DNA of 64,000 nt, taken from the NCBI RefSeq assembly GCF_030159855.1, contig NZ_BSNG01000001.1:2542001-2606000 (forward strand), read 5' to 3'. The notes beneath the pieces are model-generated. The model worked only from the letters and a program-made list of their open reading frames with translations. It did not search any database and was not told where the DNA came from. This DNA is from Devosia yakushimensis. GTDB taxonomy: Bacteria; Pseudomonadota; Alphaproteobacteria; Rhizobiales; Devosiaceae. The translations under genes and the position numbers were made by a program. This document shows, in pieces, positions 25,564 to 33,978 of this stretch (position 1 is the stretch's first letter; the number at the start of each line of letters is the position of its first letter).

Positions 25564-27072
25564 TTAAGGCTGGGCAGCGCCCTCCTGAGGCTTGCGGCGC
25601 TTTAGGGCAATTGCCAATATTGGCCATACCCAGATCAGAATGGTCAAAGCGGCGAGGCCCCCGGCAATCGGGCGGTCGAAAAAGGCCAATAGATTGCCGT
25701 TCGATTTCATCATCGAGGTCAGGAAGTTCTGCTCCAGCAAGGGGCCGAGCACGATGCCGAGAACGAAGGGAGCCAGAGGAATCCGCTTGGCTTCCATGGC
25801 CACCCCGATCACGCCGAAGGCCAGCGCCACGCCGACGGCATTGATGCTGTTTTCCATGGCAAAGGCGCCGATCAGGCAGAAGATGAAGATGATCGGCATC
25901 AGGATATTGAGCCGGACCGACAGCATTAGTCGGCTGAGGCGGATCGCCACCCAACCCAGCGGGATCATCAGCAGGTTGGCAAGGAAGAAGATGCCAAAAA
26001 TGGCGTAGACTACGGCCGGGTTGTTCAGGAAAATGGTGGGGCCGGGATTGACGCCCTTCATGAACAGCACGCCGATGATGATGGCGGCGATGGCATCGCC
26101 TGGAATCCCGAAGACCAGCGAGGGGATGAAGCCGCCCGAGACAGCGGCATTGTTGGCGGCGCCCGCCGCCGCCAGGCCTTCCTTGGAGCCACGACCAAAT
26201 TCCTCGGGATGGCGGGAGAATTTCTTGGCCAGCGAATAGGAAATCCAGGCAGCGATATCGGCGCCGGCTCCGGGCAGAATGCCCAGCACGGTGCCCAGGA
26301 TATTGCCCTGGGCAATGGCCTTGCGCTCCTGCCACAAAATTTTGCCCTGCCCTTCGAAGACGCCCTTGATCTCGGCCTGTTCGAGCTTCATCGGCTGAAC
26401 CCGCTTGGCATAGAAGCGGAAGATTTCGGCGAAAGCGAAGAGGCCGATCATCACTGGCACCAGCGACAGGCCGCCGATCAGGGCGGTGCTACCGAAGGTG
26501 AAGCGTGGCACTCCGCTCACCGGATCGATGCCGATGGTGGCGACAAAGAGGCCCAGGGCCAGGGAGATGACGCCCTTGACCCGCGAGGTCTGGATCATGA
26601 AGCCGGCCGTGGTCAGGCCGAGCAGGCAAAGCCAGAAATATTCGTAAGACGAGAATTTGAGCGCCACCATGGCCAACGGCGGAGCAAGCGTTGCCAGGAT
26701 CAGCGCACCGAAAAGGCCACCAATGGCCGATGTGAGCAGGCATATGCCCATGGCGACATGAGCCTGGCCTTTCTTGGTCAGGGCAAAGGCATCATTGGTA
26801 TAGGCCGCCGAAGCGGGGGTTCCGGGCATGCGCAGCAGAACCGAGGGTATGTCGCCGGAAAACATCGCCATGGCCGAGGCCGTAACCATGGCGGCGACGG
26901 CCGGCACGGGGTCCATATAGAAAGTCACCGGTACCAGCAGGGCGACGGCCATAGTTGCGGTAAGGCCCGGCAATGCACCCATGAACAGGCCGAAGGCCGC
27001 GCTCAGCAGCATGACCAGCAATACATAGGGGTCGAGAAGCAGGCTCAGGCCCGCAGCGATATTTTCGATCAT
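25564..27072 (-). CDS. tctA: Tripartite tricarboxylate transporter, large membrane subunit TctA
   Basis: 502 residues with ~11-12 membrane segments. Hallmarks are the GALPGLTATMAVALL motif (~32), PAVAAMVTASAMAMFSGDIPSVLLRMPGTPASAAYTND in the first half, and GILPGAGADIAAWISY with FGIPGDAIAAIIIG in the second, the paired half-repeats of TctA. It uses an ion gradient to import carboxylates captured by TctC. It overlaps tctB by 4 bp and is the last gene of the minus-strand operon. Confidence 0.93.
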   Translation of the reverse strand: MIENIAAGLSLLLDPYVLLVMLLSAAFGLFMGALPGLTATMAVALLVPVTFYMDPVPAVAAMVTASAMAMFSGDIPSVLLRMPGTPASAAYTNDAFALTKKGQAHVAMGICLLTSAIGGLFGALILATLAPPLAMVALKFSSYEYFWLCLLGLTTAGFMIQTSRVKGVISLALGLFVATIGIDPVSGVPRFTFGSTALIGGLSLVPVMIGLFAFAEIFRFYAKRVQPMKLEQAEIKGVFEGQGKILWQERKAIAQGNILGTVLGILPGAGADIAAWISYSLAKKFSRHPEEFGRGSKEGLAAAGAANNAAVSGGFIPSLVFGIPGDAIAAIIIGVLFMKGVNPGPTIFLNNPAVVYAIFGIFFLANLLMIPLGWVAIRLSRLMLSVRLNILMPIIFIFCLIGAFAMENSINAVGVALAFGVIGVAMEAKRIPLAPFVLGIVLGPLLEQNFLTSMMKSNGNLLAFFDRPIAGGLAALTILIWVWPILAIALKRRKPQEGAAQP

Positions 27073-27542
27073 AGATAGGCTCCCAGGGGAGTCAGCAGAC
27101 CCAGCGGCAGCGGCACCAGCAGCAGCTTGGCAAACAGCGCATAGATGATGATCGCTCCCGGAACACCGATCAGCAGCGATTGCAGCAACGGGACCCGGCC
27201 CATGAGCAACAAGCCTGTGAGGATGATGGGAGCCAGGATCAGGAAGCCCAGTTGCTGGGAGAAGAAGATATAGGCAAGCGCTGCGGCCACAACGATAGCG
27301 GGTCGCGTTAACTGGGTAACGCCGATGGCCTCGGCTGCGTCGTCCTCATCGCCCGCGTCGTCGGGTTTGATAAACAGCATGGCGCAGCCCGCCAGCGCGA
27401 TAACGCTGCCCAGGATAGCGGGAAAGAATCCCGGCCCATAGGCGATGCGTGTGGCGGCCAGCGGTTGGGGGAGTTGCAGGGCCAGCACCAATATGGCCAA
27501 ACCCAGGGCGGCAAAGCCGAGCCCGATCATTCTGTCAGTCAT
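27069..27542 (-). CDS. tctB: Tripartite tricarboxylate transporter, small membrane subunit TctB
   Basis: 157 residues with four predicted membrane segments (~7-25, 38-57, 80-105, 115-150) and the YGPGFFPAILGSVIALAGCAML segment typical of TctB. It pairs with TctA, whose gene overlaps it by 4 bp, and is separated from tctC by a gap with two hairpins. Confidence 0.85.
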   Translation of the reverse strand: MTDRMIGLGFAALGLAILVLALQLPQPLAATRIAYGPGFFPAILGSVIALAGCAMLFIKPDDAGDEDDAAEAIGVTQLTRPAIVVAAALAYIFFSQQLGFLILAPIILTGLLLMGRVPLLQSLLIGVPGAIIIYALFAKLLLVPLPLGLLTPLGAYL

Positions 27543-27572
27543 GCCTGTCTCTCGGTCTCATCCAAGCAGGGT

Positions 27573-27604
27573 GGATGCCGGCGGGGAGGAGGTCGCCGGC
27601 ATCC
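27573..27604 (-). terminator. Intra-operon GC hairpin between tctC and tctB
   Basis: GGATGCCGGCG (27573-27583) and CGCCGGCATCC (27594-27604) form a perfect 11-bp stem with a 10-nt loop. A second, bulged stem (27609-27618 with 27634-27647) overlaps the tctC stop. No T-tract follows on the minus strand; attenuation or mRNA protection of tctC is likely. Confidence 0.6.
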
Positions 27605-27646
27605 ATAAGGCGGCGGGACTGCCAGCTTCGCAATCCCGCTGGCCGC

Positions 27647-28615
27647 CTATTTGCCGGACAGCGCGTTCAGCACCTTTTCCGTCTCGGCGAAATGCTCGCC
27701 CAGGAAGGCTGTGAAATCGGCGTGATTGAGATAGGCAATGCCGAAACCACGATCCTGCATGCCGGTCACGAAGCGCTCCTGCTCCACTGCCGCCGCGACG
27801 GCGGCCTCGATCTTGGCCACCAGGGCCGGATCCATGCCGGCCGGACCGGCGATACCGCGCCAGGTGCCGCCCACATAGGCGGTGCCGATCGCTTCCTCGA
27901 CCGTGGGAATGGCTTCATCGATGCTGACGCGATCCGCGCTCATCACCGCCAGTGTCTTGACGACGCCAGCTTCCTTGAGGGCGGTGGTTTCAGGGATGGA
28001 GCAGAGCACAATGTCGATGCCGCCGGAGGCCAGCTCCTGCAGCGCCGCGGCCGATCCCTGGGCCGGGATCAGGTTGAGCTTGGTTACGTCGACGCCCTCA
28101 CCCAAGAGCATGGAGACGAAGGGGATGTCCCAACTGGCATTGCAGGTGCCGCCGCAGGAGATGTTGAAGCTGCCGGGATCGGCCTTGATGGCTGCGATCA
28201 GCGCTCGAAGATCCTGGTATTCGGAGTCGGCCGAAACATGAATTGCCGATGGGTCGGCATTGAACTGGGCAATCGCGGTGAAGCTCTCCGGCTGGAAATT
28301 GGCCTGGCCAAGCAGGGTGAACTGCGCGATCGGCGAAAGCTGCCCCAGCGTATAGCCGTCCGGCGGCGAGCTCGTATAGGTGGTGTAGCCCACAATACCC
28401 GAAGCCTGGGCCAGGTTGACCACCGGGAAGGGCTGGCCGAGAGCGGCCTCAAGTTCTGCGGCCAGCAGCCGGAACGTATAGTCCGAGCCGCCGCCGGCAC
28501 CGGCCACGACAATGAGCTGCGTGGGGCGTTCGGGCCATTCCTGGGCCAGAACCGGCAGCGTCACAGAACTAAGCAGAGCTGCTGCGGCAAAGGTGGTAGC
28601 GAAGAGTTTGTTCAA
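27647..28615 (-). CDS. tctC: Tripartite tricarboxylate transporter solute-binding protein TctC
   Basis: 322-residue periplasmic binding protein with a Sec signal (AAALLSSVTLPVLAQ, cleaved at ~25). TctC/Bug features are PERPTQLIVVAGAGGGSDYTFRLLA (~29-53), the TYTSSPPDGYTLG stretch (~76) and SISCGGTCNASWD-like loop (~150). The start is TTG 28615, preceded by GGGAGGA. Members bind carboxylates such as citrate, glutarate or sugar acids; the neighbouring lyase suggests a sugar acid. Confidence 0.9.
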   Translation of the reverse strand: MNKLFATTFAAAALLSSVTLPVLAQEWPERPTQLIVVAGAGGGSDYTFRLLAAELEAALGQPFPVVNLAQASGIVGYTTYTSSPPDGYTLGQLSPIAQFTLLGQANFQPESFTAIAQFNADPSAIHVSADSEYQDLRALIAAIKADPGSFNISCGGTCNASWDIPFVSMLLGEGVDVTKLNLIPAQGSAAALQELASGGIDIVLCSIPETTALKEAGVVKTLAVMSADRVSIDEAIPTVEEAIGTAYVGGTWRGIAGPAGMDPALVAKIEAAVAAAVEQERFVTGMQDRGFGIAYLNHADFTAFLGEHFAETEKVLNALSGK

Positions 28616-28645
28616 AGGATCCTCCCTTATTTGACTTTGTTATAT

Positions 28646-28676
28646 GTCGTGCCCCGCCCGGGGGCGGGAGCACGAC
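28646..28676 (-). terminator. Strong hairpin between the DapA-family gene and tctC
   Basis: GTCGTGC (28646-28652) pairs with GCACGAC (28670-28676); inside, a GC-rich continuation of ~6 bp forms with a single bulged A. It lies in the 73-bp gap before tctC. No T-tract follows on the minus strand, so it may attenuate or process the transcript rather than end it. Confidence 0.5.
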
Positions 28677-28688
28677 AGTAATTTCGGC

Positions 28689-29573
28689 TCAGTGCGGAAT
28701 AGCCTTGAGCGCTTCGGCGATCAGCGCCTTGCGGGCATCGTCGGGCGCTTGCATCGGTGCGCGCGGATAGGCGAACGGCACGCCCTGCAGCGATTGGGCA
28801 TATTTGATATTGGCCGGCAGGTTGTCGGTCAGCAGCGCATTCCAGAAGCGCAGGAGCCCCGCATGCAATTGCTTGGCCTCGTCATGCTTGCCGGCCTTGA
28901 CCAGGTCCCAGAGCTTGACCACTGCCTTGGGTGCCGCGGCCGGGTTGGCGGCAATCGTGCCATGCACGCCCAGGGCGAAACTGGGATAGAGCAGTGCATC
29001 GACCGCCGTGAAGACCAACTTGTCCTTGGGCAGGTCGAGCAGCAGGTCGGCCGTCAGCTTGAGATCGCCATTGGATTGCTTGACGCCGATGACGCCGGGC
29101 ACTTCGTTCATGATGCGCTTGAGCAGGGCCGGCGGCAGATAGCACCAGGGCACCACATTGTAGATCAGGACCGGAAGGCCGCTTTCTTCCGCAATGGCGC
29201 GGAAGTGGTCGACAAGGGCGTCGTCAGAGGGACGGAACACATAATGCGGCGGGGTCACCTGCAGTGCGACCGAACCGGCCTCCCGCGCACGCTTGGAGCG
29301 CTGCACGGCCTGGCGGGTCGAATTGATGATGATGCCCGCGATTAGCGGTACGCGGCCGGCCAGGGCTTCCTGCGCAGTCTCGAGCAGCTTTTGCAGCTCG
29401 TCGGCATCCAGGGTGTGGCCCTCGGCGGAGGAACCACCGACACAGACGCCATGCACGCCAGACTTGACCATCCAGTCAATCTGGGCCTGCAATTGATCAT
29501 ATTGGATTTCGCCATCCGCATTGAAGGGCGTGGTGGTGGGCGGAATAACGCCAAAGAACTGTTCGGAAGCCAT
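28689..29573 (-). CDS. DapA-family lyase/dehydratase (dihydrodipicolinate synthase superfamily)
   Basis: 294-residue TIM barrel from ATG 29573 (GAGGA 5 nt upstream). The Schiff-base Lys is in GVIGVKQSNGD (~165), the catalytic Tyr in LIYNVVPW (~136), and the carboxylate-binding loop reads GGSSAEGH (~46), close to the GxTGE of the family. Such class I aldolases cleave or dehydrate 2-keto acids (KDG, KDPG, 5-keto-4-deoxyglucarate, sialic acid). Beside a tricarboxylate-type importer it probably acts on an imported sugar acid; true DapA is less likely. Confidence 0.85.
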   Translation of the reverse strand: MASEQFFGVIPPTTTPFNADGEIQYDQLQAQIDWMVKSGVHGVCVGGSSAEGHTLDADELQKLLETAQEALAGRVPLIAGIIINSTRQAVQRSKRAREAGSVALQVTPPHYVFRPSDDALVDHFRAIAEESGLPVLIYNVVPWCYLPPALLKRIMNEVPGVIGVKQSNGDLKLTADLLLDLPKDKLVFTAVDALLYPSFALGVHGTIAANPAAAPKAVVKLWDLVKAGKHDEAKQLHAGLLRFWNALLTDNLPANIKYAQSLQGVPFAYPRAPMQAPDDARKALIAEALKAIPH

Positions 29574-29588
29574 AGTTTCCTCATAACC

Positions 29589-29620
29589 GGACATAATGTC
29601 TGATTAATGGACATAATGTT
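29589..29620. promoter_or_regulatory. Tandem palindromic sites before the DapA-family gene
   Basis: GGACATAATGT occurs at 29589-29599 and again at 29609-29619, exactly 20 bp apart. The first copy contains the perfect palindrome GACATAATGTC (29590-29600); the second differs at the last position. Two helical turns between copies suggests a dimer-of-dimers, a fit for the IclR-family protein encoded just upstream. Confidence 0.55.
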
Positions 29621-29664
29621 CACGGTCAAGAGCCGCTAAGGATCAATTCATCGACGCCGATGCG

Positions 29665-30474
29665 TCACCCGAGACGGTCAGGATCGCCTCCCAATCGCGT
29701 CGAGATCAGCTTGGCCTGCTGCTTCACCAGGCCCGCGAATTCCGGGATAGTCTTGTCGTCGAAACGGGCTTTGTCGCCAGTGACGCTGATGGCCGCGAAG
29801 ATCTTGCCGCTGGCATTCCAGATCGGCGCGGCTACGCAGCGGCGCCATTCTTCATATTCCATGTCGTCGATCGAATAGCCGCGGGCCAAGGTCTTGCGCA
29901 GCTCGTCCCGCAGGACTTCGGGGTCGGTTATGGAGTGAGAGGTAAAGGCGGGGAGCCCCTGGCTGACGACACGATCGACCACGGTCTCGCTCTGATGCGC
30001 CAACACAGCCTTGCCGGTAGCGCTGCAATGAGCGGCCGCGCTTTCGAGCGTTATGACATTGTTGAGGCCGCGCGAATCGTGCCGGCTGACCATGATGATG
30101 CCATGGCCGTCAAACACGCCCAGATGCACCGATAGCCCAGTCTTGTTGGATAGCGTAGCTATGCTTTCGGCCGCCTCGCGCTGCACATCCATATTGGCCA
30201 GCACGGTATTGCCCAGCTCGAATAGCTTGAGCCCGAGGCGATAGCGTTCGCGATCCCGGTCCTGTTCCAACAGGCCCAATGTCCGAAGCGTGCTGACGAG
30301 GCGGTGAACCGTGGTGCGCGGCAAGTCGATGCGTTTGGAAATCTGCAGCACCGTCAGCGCCTTGTCGCTGCGCGAAAAGCACTCCAGCACGGCCATCATC
30401 TTGAAGTAGGACAGCATCTGCCCCGTGGCTTCGGTTCGCGCCGTTTCCACAATGCTTTTCGTTTCCGGCGCCAC
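29665..30474 (-). CDS. IclR-family transcriptional regulator
   Basis: 269 residues: HTH at ~40-62 (LTVLQISKRIDLPRTTVHRLVSTL) and effector-binding domain at ~90-265, with LGVFDGHGIIMV and the CVAAPIWNASGKIFAAISVTG core. It starts 3 bp after the DhaL stop and precedes the DapA-family gene, so it is embedded in the operon it probably controls. The tandem palindromes at 29589-29620 are candidate sites. Confidence 0.88.
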   Translation of the reverse strand: MAPETKSIVETARTEATGQMLSYFKMMAVLECFSRSDKALTVLQISKRIDLPRTTVHRLVSTLRTLGLLEQDRDRERYRLGLKLFELGNTVLANMDVQREAAESIATLSNKTGLSVHLGVFDGHGIIMVSRHDSRGLNNVITLESAAAHCSATGKAVLAHQSETVVDRVVSQGLPAFTSHSITDPEVLRDELRKTLARGYSIDDMEYEEWRRCVAAPIWNASGKIFAAISVTGDKARFDDKTIPEFAGLVKQQAKLISTRLGGDPDRLG

Positions 30475-30477
30475 GCT

Positions 30478-31089
30478 TTAACTCCCGATTGCTTCGATCA
30501 CCCGTACCATGGCCAGCATGCCCGGATCGTCCAGCCCTTTGGACGCATCGGCGAACATGCGCGCCCGACCCATCTTATTGGGGCGATCGCGATATTCCTC
30601 AAGTGTGGCCTTTGCTGCCGTCAGCGCTGCGGCGTGGATAAGTGTCGGCTGATCATATCCGGCAATGGATTTGGCGACTGCATCGAGCGCGTCCAACACG
30701 GTCTTGTCGCCCAGATTGGCACCCCCACGAGCCGACATGGCATCGCGCGCATCGCCCAGGATAGTGCCCAGCTCCACCCATGGCACTTCGCTGCGCCCCT
30801 TGGTCTGGCGCGATGCCGTCATCAGCGCTGTCGCAATCAGCGTGCCCAGGCTGGAGCCGGTGGCACCCACCGTCGCTTTCGCATAGCCGGTCAGCGTTAC
30901 CCCCACATCAGCGCCATCGTCCGGCCCCGCCTGATCAATGGCTGCAACGACACGTGCCAACATGCCGCCGGTATCGCCGTCGCCCAATTTGCTGTCGGCT
31001 TCGTTGAGTTCCTGTTCCAGGCTCGGTAGGACAGCCACGATGCGGCTGACCGTGTTGCGCAGAATGCTGCTGGTGAGAGTCATGGTCAA
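30478..31089 (-). CDS. dhaL: Dihydroxyacetone-kinase-type subunit DhaL
   Basis: 203 residues of the DhaL/DAK2 fold, an alpha-barrel holding ATP or ADP and Mg. The metal site reads SKLGDGDTGGML (~34-45); the family norm is GDGDHG, so the three Asp are kept but His becomes Thr. The GATGSSLGTL loop (~75) replaces the usual GGxSGxL. No DhaM phosphotransferase subunit is present, so the pair probably uses ATP directly. It overlaps dhaK by 4 bp. The substrate may be a ketotriose or ketotetrose. Confidence 0.85.
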   Translation of the reverse strand: MTMTLTSSILRNTVSRIVAVLPSLEQELNEADSKLGDGDTGGMLARVVAAIDQAGPDDGADVGVTLTGYAKATVGATGSSLGTLIATALMTASRQTKGRSEVPWVELGTILGDARDAMSARGGANLGDKTVLDALDAVAKSIAGYDQPTLIHAAALTAAKATLEEYRDRPNKMGRARMFADASKGLDDPGMLAMVRVIEAIGS

Positions 31090-32081
31090 ACCTTCCAGAA
31101 GGGGCAGGATGCCGGCGCGGCCAGCAGGGATTGCAGTTCGTCGTCAAGCGCGATGAGACTGATCGACGTCCCCGCCATTTCCATCGATGTGACGTAATTG
31201 CCCACCAGCGGCTGCACTATGGTAAGGCCCGCAGCGTTCAGCCGCTTCTCAGCCTCGGCATAGAGGATGAACAGCTCGTCCAGGGGAGTGGCCCCCAGCC
31301 CGTTAACGAGGATGGAGACACGTTTGCCACCAGTCTCGGGCAACTCGGCCAGCAGGCGGTTGAGCATTTCCTCGACGAGTTCGGCCGCCGTCTTGAGTTT
31401 GCCGCGCCAGATGCCGGGCTCGCCGTGGATGCCCATGCCCATCTCGATCTCGTCATCAGCGATCCGGAAATTGGGCGCCGCCGCGCCCGGTACCTGGCAG
31501 GAGTTCAGGGCCACCCCGATCGTGCGCGTATGGTCGACAGCCTTCTGTGCAATCCGCGCCACCTCATCGAGATTCCGTCCTGCTTCGGCCGCTGCACCGG
31601 CTATCTTGTAGGCATAGATCAGGCCGGCAACGCCCCGGCGCTTTGCGGCTTCATCTGGTCCGGCGCTGGCAATATCGTCCGTTCCCAATACGGTGCGGGC
31701 TACGACACCCTCATCCTCCAGCATCTCGCTGGCCATAGCGAAATTCATCTTGTCGCCGCCGTAATTGCCGAACAGCAACAATACCCCCGCCCCGCCATCC
31801 GCCAGCTTGATGGCTTCCATGCAGGACGCCAGGTTGGGGCCCTCAAAGACATTGCCGATGGAACAGGTGGTCAGGAGCCCGTCCCCGACATAACCGGTGA
31901 ACAGCGGCAAATGCCCCGAGCCCCCGCCCGAGACAATGCCGACCTTGCCCGCCCCCGCGCCGGAAGCACGGCGGATGACACGCTTACTATCGCCATCCAG
32001 CACCATGCCTGGATTTGCCGCCACAAGTCCGGCCAGGACATCGTCAACATACGTGCTCGGCGAATTGAGCAGCTTTTTCAT
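31086..32081 (-). CDS. dhaK: Dihydroxyacetone-kinase-type subunit DhaK
   Basis: 331 residues from ATG 32081 (GGAG 8 nt upstream). DhaK binds the keto substrate covalently as a hemiaminal through a His; GMGIHGEPG (~217-225) has it. GIVSGGGSGHLPLFTGYVG (~48-66) forms the substrate pocket and FGNYGGDKMNF (~104) is conserved. Closest use could be dihydroxyacetone, or tetruloses such as erythrulose as in LerK/DerK-type kinases. Co-transcription with dhaL, iclR and the DapA-family gene suggests a shared sugar-acid or keto-sugar pathway. Confidence 0.9.
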   Translation of the reverse strand: MKKLLNSPSTYVDDVLAGLVAANPGMVLDGDSKRVIRRASGAGAGKVGIVSGGGSGHLPLFTGYVGDGLLTTCSIGNVFEGPNLASCMEAIKLADGGAGVLLLFGNYGGDKMNFAMASEMLEDEGVVARTVLGTDDIASAGPDEAAKRRGVAGLIYAYKIAGAAAEAGRNLDEVARIAQKAVDHTRTIGVALNSCQVPGAAAPNFRIADDEIEMGMGIHGEPGIWRGKLKTAAELVEEMLNRLLAELPETGGKRVSILVNGLGATPLDELFILYAEAEKRLNAAGLTIVQPLVGNYVTSMEMAGTSISLIALDDELQSLLAAPASCPFWKV

Positions 32082-32132
32082 CACCTGAACTCCACAACGG
32101 CTGCCGGCACTCGGCTGATAAGTCCGATGTAA

Positions 32133-32151
32133 ATGTTCATTATTCGAACAT
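32133..32151. promoter_or_regulatory. Inverted repeat before dhaK, candidate operator
   Basis: ATGTTC (32133-32138) and GAACAT (32146-32151) flank a 7-bp AT-rich spacer. It lies 52 bp upstream of the dhaK start. It shares the ACATTAT/ATAATGT flavour of the 29589-29620 sites, so the embedded IclR protein could bind both. A second inverted repeat, AGAACG-CTAT-CGTTCT, is at 32171-32186. Confidence 0.45.
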
Positions 32152-32198
32152 CAAGTTCGTTTTTATGATCAGAACGCTATCGTTCTTCCGCGGCGACA

Positions 32199-33854
32199 TC
32201 AAAGGGCATTGCCGCGAAGTTCTGCGGCCAAATGCCGACACGCCCGCACTGTCATCGCCATGATCGTGAGCGTCGTCCCCGAAACGCCGCTGCCTGCGAA
32301 AGCGCTGGCATCGGTGACGAGGAGGTTGGGGAGATCCCAGCTTTGATTCCAGGCGTTGAGGACCGATGTCTTGGCCTCACTACCCATTCGCGCGCCGCCG
32401 GCTTCGTGGATGGCCGCGCCCATGACCATGGTACGGGGGAACATCCTGCGGAAAATCATGCGGCTAATCGGATCGGCGTCCGGGTAGGCGCCGCGCCCCT
32501 TTTCTTCGAGACCCAGGGGCGAGCCGACATAGTCGATCTTCCCGCCCGCGCCCTCGATCGTCTCGACGATTGCCAGAATCTGGTCCTTGAGCGTCTGTCG
32601 GTCATGTGGTCCGATCTTGCAGCGGATATGCGGGACCGGGATGCCCCAGGCATCGCGGCGGCCGGAATCGAGGGTAATGCGGTTATCGCGTACTGCATCC
32701 ATGGCGCCGTAGCCGAAGAAACTGAAGCGTGCGTCGGCATCGGCCGGCGTGTCATAGCGTCCGATACTGCCCTGGAAGGCGAAGTCGCTACCGGCCGAAC
32801 TGCCGTCCGGCGCGATGTATCGGGGGATATAGATGCCACCGGAGGGCCCATAGAAAGGGTCCGCTGGTGCTTTGTCCGCCGACCCCCAGCCCTTGGCCTT
32901 TGAATACCTGCCGGCAACCACGCAGGGCAGTTGGTCGACGAAATAGCGTCCCAGCGTACCCGAACTATTGCCCAATCCATCGGGATGCTGGGGCGATGCG
33001 GAGTTGAGCATCAGGCGGATACTCTCGATCGGCGAAGCACAGAGGATGACTGAGCGCGCATGGACACGGGTCTTTTGCCGGGTGATGCGATCGATGACCT
33101 CTACCCCCGTCGCGCGGGTCCCGTGCTCGTTGGTCAGTATCTTGCTGACGATGCTGTTGTAGCGAATGTCGAGGCGGCGGCTGGCGATGGCCTCGCGGAG
33201 CGGCCGCAGGACGCGACTGGGTTCGGGCCCGATATAGCGCCAGGTCACCACCCTGCGTTCGGGCCATGTATTCTCGACGTCGCTCTTGAATGTCCTTTCG
33301 GCAGCCGTCATCTCGGCGCGATGGCCATAAATGCTGTCGGGCAGCGTGGGAACATCGTCCTTTTCGCCATAGAGCGCCAGTTCGCGCTCTACCTCTTCGT
33401 AGTACGGCACGAGATCGTCATAGCCGATCGGCCAATCGACGCCACGACCGGTGCGGCTGTGACTCTTGAAGTCGTCATCGGTCCAACGCAGCAAGACACG
33501 GCCGAAGACATGGGTGCGTCCGCCTGCCTGGCGGCTGCGGATCCAGACGAATGGCGCATCCGCCGGCGTCGTATAGGGGAGCTGGCGGTCATTGACGAAC
33601 AGATGGCGCTGGCGCGCATCGAAGAAAGCAGCCCGCGCCTGGATACCCTGCCCACCGACAAAGGCCTTGGCGCGTTGCCAGAGATTGATGTCGCTCTGCC
33701 GGCGCACCGAAGAAGGATTGAAATCGCCGACACCGATTTCCGGACCCGCTTCGAGTTGCACCACCTGCAACCCCTGGGCGGTGAGTTCCTGGGCCGCGAA
33801 CATACCGGATGCGCCTGATCCGACGATCAGGGCGTCATAAAGTGTTTCCGGCAT
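32199..33854 (-). CDS. GMC-family FAD-dependent oxidoreductase
   Basis: 551 residues. The FAD dinucleotide motif is DALIVGSGASGMFAAQEL (~7-24) with LEAGPEIG (~35). GGRTHVFGRVLLRWTDDDF (~115-133) is the GMC motif, and the C-terminal domain has GAAIHEAGGARMG (~482, with the catalytic His) and LLVTDASAFAGSGVSGTTLTIMAMTVRA (~512). There is no signal peptide. It resembles the glucoside 3-dehydrogenase/gluconate-dehydrogenase-like branch. Divergent from a sugar importer and two TIM-barrel genes, it may oxidise an imported glycoside, possibly at C3. ATG follows GGAG. Confidence 0.85.
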   Translation of the reverse strand: MPETLYDALIVGSGASGMFAAQELTAQGLQVVQLEAGPEIGVGDFNPSSVRRQSDINLWQRAKAFVGGQGIQARAAFFDARQRHLFVNDRQLPYTTPADAPFVWIRSRQAGGRTHVFGRVLLRWTDDDFKSHSRTGRGVDWPIGYDDLVPYYEEVERELALYGEKDDVPTLPDSIYGHRAEMTAAERTFKSDVENTWPERRVVTWRYIGPEPSRVLRPLREAIASRRLDIRYNSIVSKILTNEHGTRATGVEVIDRITRQKTRVHARSVILCASPIESIRLMLNSASPQHPDGLGNSSGTLGRYFVDQLPCVVAGRYSKAKGWGSADKAPADPFYGPSGGIYIPRYIAPDGSSAGSDFAFQGSIGRYDTPADADARFSFFGYGAMDAVRDNRITLDSGRRDAWGIPVPHIRCKIGPHDRQTLKDQILAIVETIEGAGGKIDYVGSPLGLEEKGRGAYPDADPISRMIFRRMFPRTMVMGAAIHEAGGARMGSEAKTSVLNAWNQSWDLPNLLVTDASAFAGSGVSGTTLTIMAMTVRACRHLAAELRGNAL

Positions 33855-33978
33855 GGTTGCTCCACTGGTTGGAAGAAATTGAGACAGCGTCGCCGCGCGA
33901 CGTCTATGGATTATCGTGTTGGCAGTATCAGACGCCGTTGCCCGCGGGACCTGGCGTCGGTTGGATGTGCTGGCCGCC

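Noticed and set aside
27449..28681. 410-residue open frame on the plus strand
   Set aside because: It is antisense to tctC and the hairpin region, with Arg/Gly/His-rich composition and no family resemblance; tctC is clearly real.
29589..29619. Direct repeat as an attachment site or mobile-element footprint
   Set aside because: The 11-bp copies are 20 bp apart, palindromic and in a promoter gap, which fits regulator binding better than insertion.
32171..32186. AGAACG-CTAT-CGTTCT as a terminator for the GMC gene
   Set aside because: The stem is short and the minus strand continues with an A-run, not a T-run; it may instead be an operator half of the dhaK promoter.
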